Shown here: positions 45,027 to 53,600 of the stretch, in pieces
Numbering within the stretch: the stretch's first letter is position 1
Layout of the letters: the number at the start of each line of letters is the position of its first letter
NCBI GenBank assembly: GCA_016210005.1
Contig: JACQVA010000022.1
Coordinates: 1-64,000 of the forward strand
DNA from: Deltaproteobacteria bacterium
Lineage (GTDB): Bacteria > Desulfobacterota > Binatia > HRBIN30 > JACQVA1
Direction: 5' to 3'
DNA: 64,000 bases
Notes under the pieces: generated by a model
Databases searched by the model: none
Seen by the model: only the letters and a program-made list of their open reading frames with translations
What the model was told of the DNA's origin: nothing
Position numbers and translations under genes: made by a program

Positions 45027-45584
45027 CTAGTAGTGACAGGCCGTACAATCGGTCGACGGCGCCGGCGCGGTAGCAACCCGTTGCGCGGTTTGGCGGTGGC
45101 AATCGAGGCAAAAGCCCATCGTCATGTCGTGCTCCTGGCGAACCCGATCCATCGTCTCGATCGGACCGTGGCAGGTCTGACACTTCAGTTCGCCGCCGGC
45201 GACGTGACGGGCATGGTTGAAATGCGAATGGGCCGGGAAGCGATGTACCCGCACCCACTGGATCGGCGTATCCGACTCGACCGCCGCCGCGAGTTTCTGG
45301 ACCTCGGGCGAGTCCTTCTTCACTTGGGTGTGGCAATTCATGCACAGGCTGGCGGCAGGCACGCCGGCGTGGCGCCCGCGCTCGGCGGCGTAGTGGCAAT
45401 AGAGGCACGCCATCTTGTAGTCGCCGGCGTGCACCTTGTGGGAATAGGCAATCGGTTGGACCGGCTCATAACCCCGCTGGGTGCCTCCGAGGTCCCCGAT
45501 CTCACAGCCGGCGGTGACCAGCAGGATCAACGGCAGCCAGACCACTAGCCGCACCAACCGATACAACTGGTCAGTGGTATCCAT
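45027..45584 (-). CDS. actA: Alternative complex III pentahaem cytochrome c ActA
   Basis: A 185-residue lipoprotein-like protein (LLVTAGC lipobox at about residue 20-26) with exactly five haem sites: CLYCH, CMNCH, CQTCH, CLDCH and CTACH. IAYSHKVHAGDYKMACLYCH and HFNHARHVAGGELKC are family features that supply distal His ligands. First gene of the actABCDEF operon. ATG 45584 is preferred; the frame is open to 45662 but unconserved. Confidence 0.94.
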   Translation of the reverse strand: MDTTDQLYRLVRLVVWLPLILLVTAGCEIGDLGGTQRGYEPVQPIAYSHKVHAGDYKMACLYCHYAAERGRHAGVPAASLCMNCHTQVKKDSPEVQKLAAAVESDTPIQWVRVHRFPAHSHFNHARHVAGGELKCQTCHGPIETMDRVRQEHDMTMGFCLDCHRQTAQRVATAPAPSTDCTACHY

Positions 45585-45905
45585 TACCCGCACCGCCGGC
45601 TCCCTTGAGCAACGGGTGTGCCGGCATGGCTCGGCCGTCGATTGGTGCTCGGTCGTGACCATCCAGGGCCCGTGACCCGGGTCGTGGATAGCTCCGGTTG
45701 CGCGGCGTATAGGGCGGTATACAGGCCGGCGACCGATCCGCTATATTGCGGGGGTGTCGCGTAGCAGACTGGCAACGTTTTTCTGCGGTCCCGCGACGGC
45801 GGTGCCCGCCGGCACCGTGTCTGCATGGTCATACCGCCTGAGCACACTGGCAATGGGCTATCGCACGAGGATGGACACGGTAGCTTCGCGCCCGGGCTCG
45901 GAGAA
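45585..45905. promoter_or_regulatory. Divergent control region of act operon and two-component pair
   Basis: A 320-bp gap between actA (minus) and the kinase gene (plus). It holds the inverted repeat GTATA-N6-TATAC at 45707-45722 and a TATATT (about 45742-45747) that could be a -10 box on the plus strand. GG/GC spacing for a sigma-54 promoter is not found: the nearest TGGCA (about 45769) has N12 in place of N10 to the next GC. The upstream part of the kinase frame (45825-45905) may also be coding. Confidence 0.4.
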
Positions 45906-47915
45906 ATGAATCGAAAGCCGGAGCCGGCCGTGCCATCCCATACCGCAAGCCTGCTGGACCACTCGGTCTTTCGCCACGCGGCCTATGCCCTCTTGATCTG
46001 GCTGGGCGCCTGCGCGCTGGTGTTCATCCCTTACGAGATGATCGAGCGGCTCTGGCTCGATGAACTCACGGGCCAGTCACGCGGCCTGGCCCACATCGTG
46101 CGTGGCGCGCTGGCCTCGCTGCTAGCCACGCTGGCCACGGCGATGTACCTGTTGCGCCGCGCCGTTCCTCGCCTGGAGAGCAGCTTAGGACTTGCCGTCC
46201 CGATCACCGAAGCGGAAAGCGCAACGGTGCGCGAAGGGCTGGCGGCGTGGATGTTGGGGCTGCGCTGGGTGGCGGTTTTCGCCTCGAGCGCAGTGGTGGC
46301 CTTCGCCACGCAGGCCAGCCGGCGCCTCGATCCGGAAGCAGTCGCGCTGCTATGGACGGGGGTGGGCCTGTTGCTCTTGTTCAACGCGAGCTTGACCACC
46401 TTGGGCCCACGCCGCCTGGCTTCGCAGCGAGCGCTTGGCCTGCAAGTGGCGGGAGATGTGCTGATTCTGGGCTGGCTGGTTCACCACGCCGGCGGCCTGG
46501 GCAACCGCTTTGCGGGGTTCTTTGTCTTCCATGCCGTGATTGCGGCGGTGATCCTGCATTCGCGCCAAGCCCGCGCAGTGGCGGCGGCGATCGCTGCCTT
46601 TGTGCTCGGACTGGCGCTACTGGAGGCCACGCGGGTGATCCCCCCCGGCTGCTTGCGCGACGCCTCGGGCAGCTGCGCTGCGACGGCCGACCCGCTGCTG
46701 CATCTCGGCGCCGGCATCGCGGTCGCCACCATGGTCGTGGTCTGCGGATTGATCGTTTCCGCCCTGGTGCTGGTGCTGCGCAGTGAGCGTGATCGCCTGG
46801 CGCGCGCTAGCGCCAAGCTCTCGGCTCACGCCGAGCACTTGGCCGCCGCGCAGTCACAGCTGCAACGCGAACGGCAGAATCTGCAAACCATCATCGACTG
46901 CATGGCGGACGCGGTCCTCTACGTCACGCCCGACGGCATCGTGCGCTTACGCAACCGCGCCGCCGAGTGCTTCTGGCCCCAAGGCACGCCGGCCGATGAC
47001 GGCTTGCGCGCCTGCCATCCGCCCGAGCGCTGGAAGGACCTCATCGACAAAATCAGCGACCCGGCTCCGGTCGAGCTGCACCCGATCTTCGAGGTCGATG
47101 GCCGCTCTTACGAAGGCAGTTACGCACGCGTCTGGGATAGCGACGGCTCGCTGCGCGGCGTGGTGATGGTGGCGCGCGACATCACCGAGCGCATCGAGAC
47201 GCAAGCGTGGCGCATGCAGCAAGAGCGCATGGCAGTGGTCGGTAAGCTGGCCGCCGGCTTGGCCCACGAGCTGAACAACCCGCTCGGCGCCATCGCCCTG
47301 TTCGCCCAGCACGCGCTCGGCAAGCTCGACGCCGGCCATCCGCTGGCGGAGCATCTCGGCACCGTGCTGCGCAACGCCAACCTGTGCAAGAAGATCGTCC
47401 GCGACTTGTTGGAGTATGCGCGCCAGCGTCCGCCCGAGCGCCGGCAGGCATCGCTGGCCGAGTTGATGGGCGACGTCGGGCGCACACTCGAGCCGCAAGC
47501 GCAGGCATCAAAGGTGCTGGTACAGCACCAAGGCAGCAGCAGCGCAGCGGGTAGCGTCTACGGCGATGTCGACCAGCTGCGCCAGGTGCTGGTGAACCTC
47601 GGCCTCAACGCCATCGAAGCCATGCCTGAAGGCGGCACGCTCACTTTCAACGTCGCCCCCGCTCCCGGCGGCCGCGTCCGCATTGACGTTCGCGACACCG
47701 GCCAGGGCATCGCCCCCGAAGAACACGAGCGCATCTTCGCTGCCTTCCACACCACCAAGCCGGAAGGCACCGGGCTCGGCCTGACCGTCGCCCGCGATCT
47801 CGTCACCGCTCACGGGGGTACGATCACCGTCGCCAGCCAGCCGGGCCGGGGTAGCATCTTCACCGTCATCCTTCCCTCCCACAGCGATGAGCGCGCGGCC
47901 GAGGCCGCAGCATGA
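45906..47915 (+). CDS. PAS-containing sensor histidine kinase (NtrB-like)
   Basis: About 669 residues. Six or so N-terminal helices (from LIWLGACALVFIPYEMI on) form a membrane sensor and are followed by a short coiled coil, a PAS domain (RQNLQTIIDCMADAVLYVTP), the HisKA H-box LAAGLAHELNNPLGAI, N-box LVNLGLNAIEAMPEGG, and G boxes DTGQGI and GTGLGLTVARDL. ATG 45906 has GGAGAA two bases before it; an earlier in-frame ATG 45825 is possible. The stop overlaps the regulator gene by 4 bp, so they form a cognate pair. Confidence 0.88.
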   Translation: MNRKPEPAVPSHTASLLDHSVFRHAAYALLIWLGACALVFIPYEMIERLWLDELTGQSRGLAHIVRGALASLLATLATAMYLLRRAVPRLESSLGLAVPITEAESATVREGLAAWMLGLRWVAVFASSAVVAFATQASRRLDPEAVALLWTGVGLLLLFNASLTTLGPRRLASQRALGLQVAGDVLILGWLVHHAGGLGNRFAGFFVFHAVIAAVILHSRQARAVAAAIAAFVLGLALLEATRVIPPGCLRDASGSCAATADPLLHLGAGIAVATMVVVCGLIVSALVLVLRSERDRLARASAKLSAHAEHLAAAQSQLQRERQNLQTIIDCMADAVLYVTPDGIVRLRNRAAECFWPQGTPADDGLRACHPPERWKDLIDKISDPAPVELHPIFEVDGRSYEGSYARVWDSDGSLRGVVMVARDITERIETQAWRMQQERMAVVGKLAAGLAHELNNPLGAIALFAQHALGKLDAGHPLAEHLGTVLRNANLCKKIVRDLLEYARQRPPERRQASLAELMGDVGRTLEPQAQASKVLVQHQGSSSAAGSVYGDVDQLRQVLVNLGLNAIEAMPEGGTLTFNVAPAPGGRVRIDVRDTGQGIAPEEHERIFAAFHTTKPEGTGLGLTVARDLVTAHGGTITVASQPGRGSIFTVILPSHSDERAAEAAA

Positions 47916-49339
47916 CCGCCCCGCGCCTACTGGTGGTGGACGACAAGCGCGACCTCGCCCGCGGGGTGGCGCTGGTGCTCTCCGGCCTGTCGGATGACAT
48001 CGTCGTCGCCCACTCGGCGGAAGAAGCCCTCGAACTGCTCGAACAGCGGCCTGCCGATCTCGTGCTCTCGGACATCAAGATGCCCGGACGTGACGGGTTG
48101 TCGCTACTTGATTGCATCCGCGAGCGCTGGCCGGAAACCCGGGTGATCTTGTTCACGGCCTACGGCACCATCGAGTCGGCGGTGGACGCGATGAAGCGCG
48201 GCGCCTTCGATTATCTCACCAAGCCGTTCAACAACGATGAGCTGCTAGTGGTGGCGCGCCGCGCACTCAAGGAGCTGCACGACGAAGAAGAAATTGCCCG
48301 GTTGCGGGCCGAACTCAAGGACACTTACGGCTTTCACGGCATCTACAGCCGCGACCGCCACATGTTGCCGGTGCTGGACGGTATCAGGCGGGTGGCGCCG
48401 ACCGCTGCCACGGTGTTGATCTGGGGCGAGAGCGGCACCGGCAAGGAGTTGGTGGCGCGGGCCATCCACGCCGAGAGCCCGCGTGCCGCCAACCCCTTCG
48501 TCGCCTTCAACGCCGCGGCGTTGCCCGAGAACCTGGCCGACGCCGAGTTGTTCGGCGCCAAGAAGGGCGCCTACACCGGCGCGGACCGCGACCGTAAGGG
48601 GCTGTTCGTCGAGGCCCACGGCGGTACGCTACTGATCGATGAGGTCTCCAGCATGCCCGCCGGCTTGCAGAGCAAGCTGCTGCGCGCCTTGCAAGAGCGC
48701 GAGGTCTTGCCGCTGGGCTCGGCCCAGCCCGTGCGGGTCGACGTGCGCATCATCGCCGCCACCAACGTCGATCCGCGCCGCTTGTTGCGCGAGGCTACGC
48801 TGCGCCGCGATCTTTACTACCGGCTTTCGGTCATGCGCATCGCCGTGCCGCCACTACGCGAGCGCATCGAGGACATCCCGCTGCTGGCCAACTTGTTTCT
48901 CGAACGCGCCGCCGCCCCGGGCAAGACCCCGAGGCGGCTGTCGCCCCGGGCATTGCGCTTGCTGATCTCGCACGATTGGCCCGGCAACGTGCGCGAGCTG
49001 CAAAACGTCATCGAGCGGGCGGCGGTCATGGCCCACGGCAACGAAATCGGCCCGGGCGACATTATGATCGAGGACGACGATCTTGACTGGCAGCCCGAGG
49101 GCGACGACAGCCTCGCCTACGAGGAGGCCAAGCGTCTGGCCATCGAGCGCTTTCAGCGCCGCTACGTCGAGCGGCTACTCGAAGACAGCGGCGGCAAGAT
49201 CAGCGCCGCCGCGCGTAAAGCTGGAATAACCCGCGCCGCGCTGCACCGTATCCTCAAACGCCTCGGCCTCGCCGGTGACAGCGACATCGAACCCGAGAAC
49301 GAAGCCCCGCCCAACGACGAAGCCGGCGGCGAGCCCTAG
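47912..49339 (+). CDS. NtrC-family sigma-54 response regulator
   Basis: A 475-residue regulator. The receiver domain has Asp10/Asp11, phospho-acceptor Asp54 (LSDIKMPG), Thr82 and Lys104. The AAA+ domain has Walker A GESGTGKE (172-179), and the sigma-54 contact loop reads GAYTGA (219-224, Tyr for the usual Phe). Walker B GGTLLIDEV follows. A Fis-type HTH ends it (SAAARKAGITRAALHRILKR). It should activate a sigma-54 promoter on signals from the membrane kinase upstream. Its divergent neighbour, the act operon, is the likely but unproven target. Confidence 0.9.
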   Translation: MTAPRLLVVDDKRDLARGVALVLSGLSDDIVVAHSAEEALELLEQRPADLVLSDIKMPGRDGLSLLDCIRERWPETRVILFTAYGTIESAVDAMKRGAFDYLTKPFNNDELLVVARRALKELHDEEEIARLRAELKDTYGFHGIYSRDRHMLPVLDGIRRVAPTAATVLIWGESGTGKELVARAIHAESPRAANPFVAFNAAALPENLADAELFGAKKGAYTGADRDRKGLFVEAHGGTLLIDEVSSMPAGLQSKLLRALQEREVLPLGSAQPVRVDVRIIAATNVDPRRLLREATLRRDLYYRLSVMRIAVPPLRERIEDIPLLANLFLERAAAPGKTPRRLSPRALRLLISHDWPGNVRELQNVIERAAVMAHGNEIGPGDIMIEDDDLDWQPEGDDSLAYEEAKRLAIERFQRRYVERLLEDSGGKISAAARKAGITRAALHRILKRLGLAGDSDIEPENEAPPNDEAGGEP

Positions 49340-49510
49340 CTAGGCACTACAGATCCGCGAGCCGCAGTAGGAGGGGCACCTCAACGCCGCCTGGGCGGCG
49401 CCTTGGATGACGTTGCCGGCGCTTTCGCTCTGCGAGCCGATGAACCACAGGCCGCGCACCGGTGTGCGGTGCGGCACGCCGGGTTTGCCCGAGAGCCGGA
49501 GCGAGACCGC
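49340..49510 (-). pseudogene. C-terminal relic of an FAD-dependent (phytoene-desaturase-like) oxidoreductase
   Basis: A minus-strand frame ending at TAG 49342-49340 reads RLSGKPGVPHRTPVRGLWFI, then GSQSESAGNVIQGAAQAALR. TPVRGLWFIGSQSE...VIQGAAQAA is the FAD-closing motif at the end of phytoene-desaturase-like and NAD(P)/FAD oxidoreductases. No upstream FAD-binding start remains; the DUF2804 gene begins immediately. It is a gene remnant. Confidence 0.6.
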
Positions 49511-49527
49511 CAGCCAGGACGACGCCG

Positions 49528-50613
49528 CTACCACCGGTGGGCGAACTCCTCGGCCCAGCCGATCAGATCGGTGATGGCGATGGCCGCCCCCTCGACGCGG
49601 ATCGTTCCCCGCCAGCGGCCGAACACGCAGATGCCACCGGTGGCAATCAGGCCAAGGTTGAGGTTGGAGGAGTGGGCGGCGATCGGCTGCAAGCTCAGGT
49701 CGATCACGTCTGAATGGGTCGAGTACACCCGCCACGAGCGCATCGCCGCGCCGGAGTCGTACTCCCAGGTGAGATCCTCCATGATCTTGTATAGCCGCCC
49801 GTCGATGCAAAACGCGTTCTCGTTGGCGCCGGTGCCGGTGGTCCACTTCGCGCCCACGTTGACACCGATGCGGCGGCCGTCTTGCACTCCGGTGCACACC
49901 GCCCAGTTCCAAAACGAGCGGTACGGCCACAGGCCGCGGCCGAAGTCCTGCACCGCGTGGCAGTCGGCCGGGTCCATGAGGTAGCGGCGGTCACCGACTG
50001 TTACTGAGCCCTCGCACGGGCGCGTGTTCTCCTTGCAGTTCAGCTGGAAGCGCTCGGCGCTCCACGGCACCACTACGCTCAAGCTCTCGTGCGCCGGTGG
50101 CTTGCGGACAACGAAATCCGCGGCCAGGCTGGTACCGTCCTTTGCCTGCCCATTGAAGCGCACCGGGATATCGCCGCCGTCGTTGCCGTTGCTGTACCCG
50201 AGGTTGCGACCGTGGAAGCTGACCGGCGACTCGACCCGCTCGGGCAGGGCGAGGGACCGCGGGCGCGTGAACTCCTGGCGCGAAACGCTCTTGCCGGTCT
50301 CGAAGTCGGTGAACGAGACGGCGCAGAAGGCAGCGTAGTCGATGTCGGCCAGCGTCACCGAGAAGACGAAACGCGGGCAGATCCAGTTCCAGAAATTCCA
50401 TTTCTTCTTGCGCGGCCAATGTCCCGAGAGGTTACCGCGGATGATCGGCTGCCGCGCCCAACCACAAGCGGCGCGGTTGAGCCGGCCGCTGTCGTCGCAC
50501 AAAGCCACCGGCTCGCTGAGCTCACGCTCGCTGTAAGATAACGGATAGCCGCCTCCCGCCATGCGCTGATCCACAGTCGGCAGCCACTCGGGCAAACGCC
50601 GGCGCGCCGTCAT
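49528..50613 (-). CDS. DUF2804 domain protein
   Basis: A 361-residue soluble protein rich in beta strands and aromatic residues, matching the DUF2804 pattern: CGWARQPIIRGN near residue 50, WNFWNWICPRFVFSVTLADI, DWGRG-like segment AVQDFGRGLWPYRSFWNWAV and GVNVGAKWTTGTGANENAF. No enzyme activity is known to me; the fold resembles lipocalin-like or tocopherol-cyclase-like lipid-binding proteins. Its ATG overlaps the stop of the giant activase gene by 4 bp, so the two are translationally coupled. Confidence 0.8.
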   Translation of the reverse strand: MTARRRLPEWLPTVDQRMAGGGYPLSYSERELSEPVALCDDSGRLNRAACGWARQPIIRGNLSGHWPRKKKWNFWNWICPRFVFSVTLADIDYAAFCAVSFTDFETGKSVSRQEFTRPRSLALPERVESPVSFHGRNLGYSNGNDGGDIPVRFNGQAKDGTSLAADFVVRKPPAHESLSVVVPWSAERFQLNCKENTRPCEGSVTVGDRRYLMDPADCHAVQDFGRGLWPYRSFWNWAVCTGVQDGRRIGVNVGAKWTTGTGANENAFCIDGRLYKIMEDLTWEYDSGAAMRSWRVYSTHSDVIDLSLQPIAAHSSNLNLGLIATGGICVFGRWRGTIRVEGAAIAITDLIGWAEEFAHRW

Positions 50614-53600
50614 GTGCGCGCGCTCCCGGCTGGCGTGCCCGTCGCCGCCCGCGCAGCGCCGAGGGCGCTCCGGCGGCGGCGATAGCCGTTGTGGACCTCG
50701 AAGGCGAAGTTATCCAGGAGCTGCCCATCCAAGGGGTCGCCGTTGAACGGCAGGCTCAGCGACGGCAAGCCTTCACGCTCGCCGGCGTGAAAGAGCTGGG
50801 CCTCGGCCAGCTTACCGGGCATACACTCGAGCGGGCCGACGTTGACGACACCGTCCACCGCGCCGCTGCGCCACTCGTGCACCGCGCTGCCCACGGTAAG
50901 CACCGCCTCGCCAAACAAGGAGGTGCGCAGGTAGGGCGCAGCCGCCGACAGTGAATCCCGGACGCTGGTGCGCGCGTGCCAACCGAGTCGGCGCGCCAGC
51001 GTGGCATGCAGCACCTGCTGGGTCCGCAGCAGCAGTGCGCTGCTCAGGCGGGCGCCGACACCGCCGGTTCGGCCCTCCTGCGTATGGCACCAGTCGGCGT
51101 ACTCGAGCCACTCGTTGAAGGGTGCCAAAAGCGCCCGCAGGCCGCGGCGCTCGAGCTTGTCGATAACGAAGTCGTTGGCAAACGGATCGCAGCGCACGTA
51201 GATCTCACCGACGACCGCCACCGTCGGCAGCTGCCGCTCGGTCTTAGCTGCGGCGTAGTCGCGGGCCGCGCGCCGCAGGATGGCAGTGCAGCCAAACAGA
51301 CGCCCGGTTAATGCCTGGATCAGGCTGTGACGAATGGTGGGCTGCTTGCCGGCCTCGGCCCGGACACGCTCGACCAGCTGCGTGGCGTAGCGGCGGAACA
51401 CCGCCTCGGCCGCACCGGCGGCGTTCTCCACCGGCCGCACATCGTGTAGCCCTTGGAGCAGAACGTCGGTGGCGATCCAGCCGGCGACGCATAAGGGCAG
51501 GAGTCCGGAGGGCATGCCTTCACTGTAATCTATGTCCATCGGCGCCCACACGCGCACGCGCTCGTGCCAGCCCAGGCGCTCGAGCACGATCTTGTGCAGC
51601 AGGTTATAGACGCCGAAGCGGCACGGACCGTTGGTGCGCGGCATCAAGAAGACGAAGCGCGAAGCCGTATGCCGCTCGCGCTCGAGGCGTTGCAGCAGGC
51701 TGCCCAGGGTGATGCACATGGGTACGCACTCTTTGCCCGAGGTGTAGCGGCGGCCGAGCTGCAGCGCGGCGCGATCGGGCAGCGGCAGGCTCTGCGCCGG
51801 TATGCCGGCGCCGCTGAGGGCGGCCGCCAGGATGTCGGCACCCGGTCCCATGCGCGGAATGAGCACCGTTTCACCGCGCGCCCGGACGTCGGCCGGACGC
51901 GGGCGCTGGCGCTCGATGTTGCCGAAGTCATTAACGGTGTTGGCGCGCGCCGCCCCCGACCGATCTTGCTGCACGCAGTGCAAGAAGGCCTCGACGCGGG
52001 TTTTGGTGCCGGCATCGCCGGCGTGGCCGTCGGTCTCGATCACCGCGAAGGGCCGGCCCTGCATGATGTAGCTATAAAAGTGCAAGCAGAAGCTGTCTGG
52101 ACCGCAGGAGTAGTTACTGCACCACAGGCTGTAGATACCCGGGCGGCGGCGGAGCTGGTGCGCGGCGCGCAGACTGCGCTGGCCGTAGCCCCAGTACATG
52201 TCCTCGAAGACGGGTACGTCCGCCGCCACCGGATAGCAATCGACCGGAATCGCCAGCGCGCCCTGCTCGCGGATGATAGCGGGCACGTTGGAATTGAGCA
52301 CCTTGTTGTAGATCGTGTAGGCGCGGCCGAGCACGACGATCGGCACGACCTCATGCGCCGCGCAGAATGCCAACGCGCGCTGGCCCAGCTCCAGGCAAGC
52401 TTCCTCGAAGCGTTGCTGAACCGCGCAGGCGCTGCGGTAAGCTGCCAGCCAAGCACTGCCGCCGTTGGCGCCGAAGGCGTGCGCCAGGCGCTGGCAGCTG
52501 TCTCTGAACCGGCGCGAGTCGAGGTTGCCGCCGCCGAAGTCGATCACCGGCGAGATCACGTTGGCCGCGGCGGTTCCGGCCGGAAGCCAAGCGCAGGGAT
52601 CGTTGCCCGATGGCAACTGCCGGCGAGCGTCACGTGCGGGCATCGCCGCCGCGGCGGTTGCGGTGGGCCGCGGCGGCGGGCACTTGCCGTTGCCGCCGCC
52701 GTTGCGACACGCGCCCAAGTCCCAGCGCAACACGTCGGGGCTGCCCTGCACGATTGGGCATACGGCCGCCCGGCCTGCTTCTGCCACGTGCGGCACGCCG
52801 CGCAGCATCGGCAGGAACAGGAAGTCAGGTTTGTCCTCGACCATGGTGCTGACCAAGCCGTGGAACTGCTGCATGGGCGCGCAGAAGGGCACGTTGGCGC
52901 GCTCGATGCCGCGCTTGAGCGCCGCCTGATCCGCGCCACGGCGCACGATCAGGTCGAAGCCGAGTTGGTGCAAGAAGGTGGCGAAGAACGGGAAAAGCCC
53001 CTTGAGCACGAACTCGTCGGTGATGGCGATGGTCGGCCGCCCGCGCAGGCGCGTCGTCTGCGCGATGACCTCCTCCACCAGTTCCTCGCGCTCACGGAAA
53101 GGGTTAGGGGCGAGATCGGGCAGCTTGCGCTTGCCGGTGCCCTTATCCCACAGCGAGCAGGCCCCGCCCCAGGTGAAGCGCTGGGTGGTGGCGTTGGTCG
53201 AAGTCGCCAGGCGCTCGATGCGGCAGCGGTTGCCGCTGCCGCCGCAACCCCGGGCCGATCTACAGATGAACGTGTCTTTGCGCACGACCTGAGCTTCGAG
53301 GAAGCGCCGCGGGTCGAGCGCGCTGCGCTCTGCCAAAGCGATCTCCTTGCTCGCCAACAGTGCGATGCCGAGAGCCCCCACAGTTCCCGGATTCGGCGGC
53401 ACGATCACTTCACTGCCGGTTTGGCGGGCGACGGCGGCGGCCAGCGCGTCGGCCGAGAACGGCATGCCTTGGCAGAAGATGACGTCGCCGACCGAGCGGC
53501 TGCCTTTAACTCGATTGAGGTAGTTCTGCACGATCGAGTCGTACAAGCCGGCGATGATGGCGCGCTTCTCGACACCGGCGGCCACCGCCTCGTCGATGAC

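Noticed and set aside
45769-45790. Possible sigma-54 promoter (TGGCA...TGC) upstream of the kinase gene
   Set aside because: GG to GC spacing is 12 bp, not 10, so it cannot be a proper -24/-12 element.
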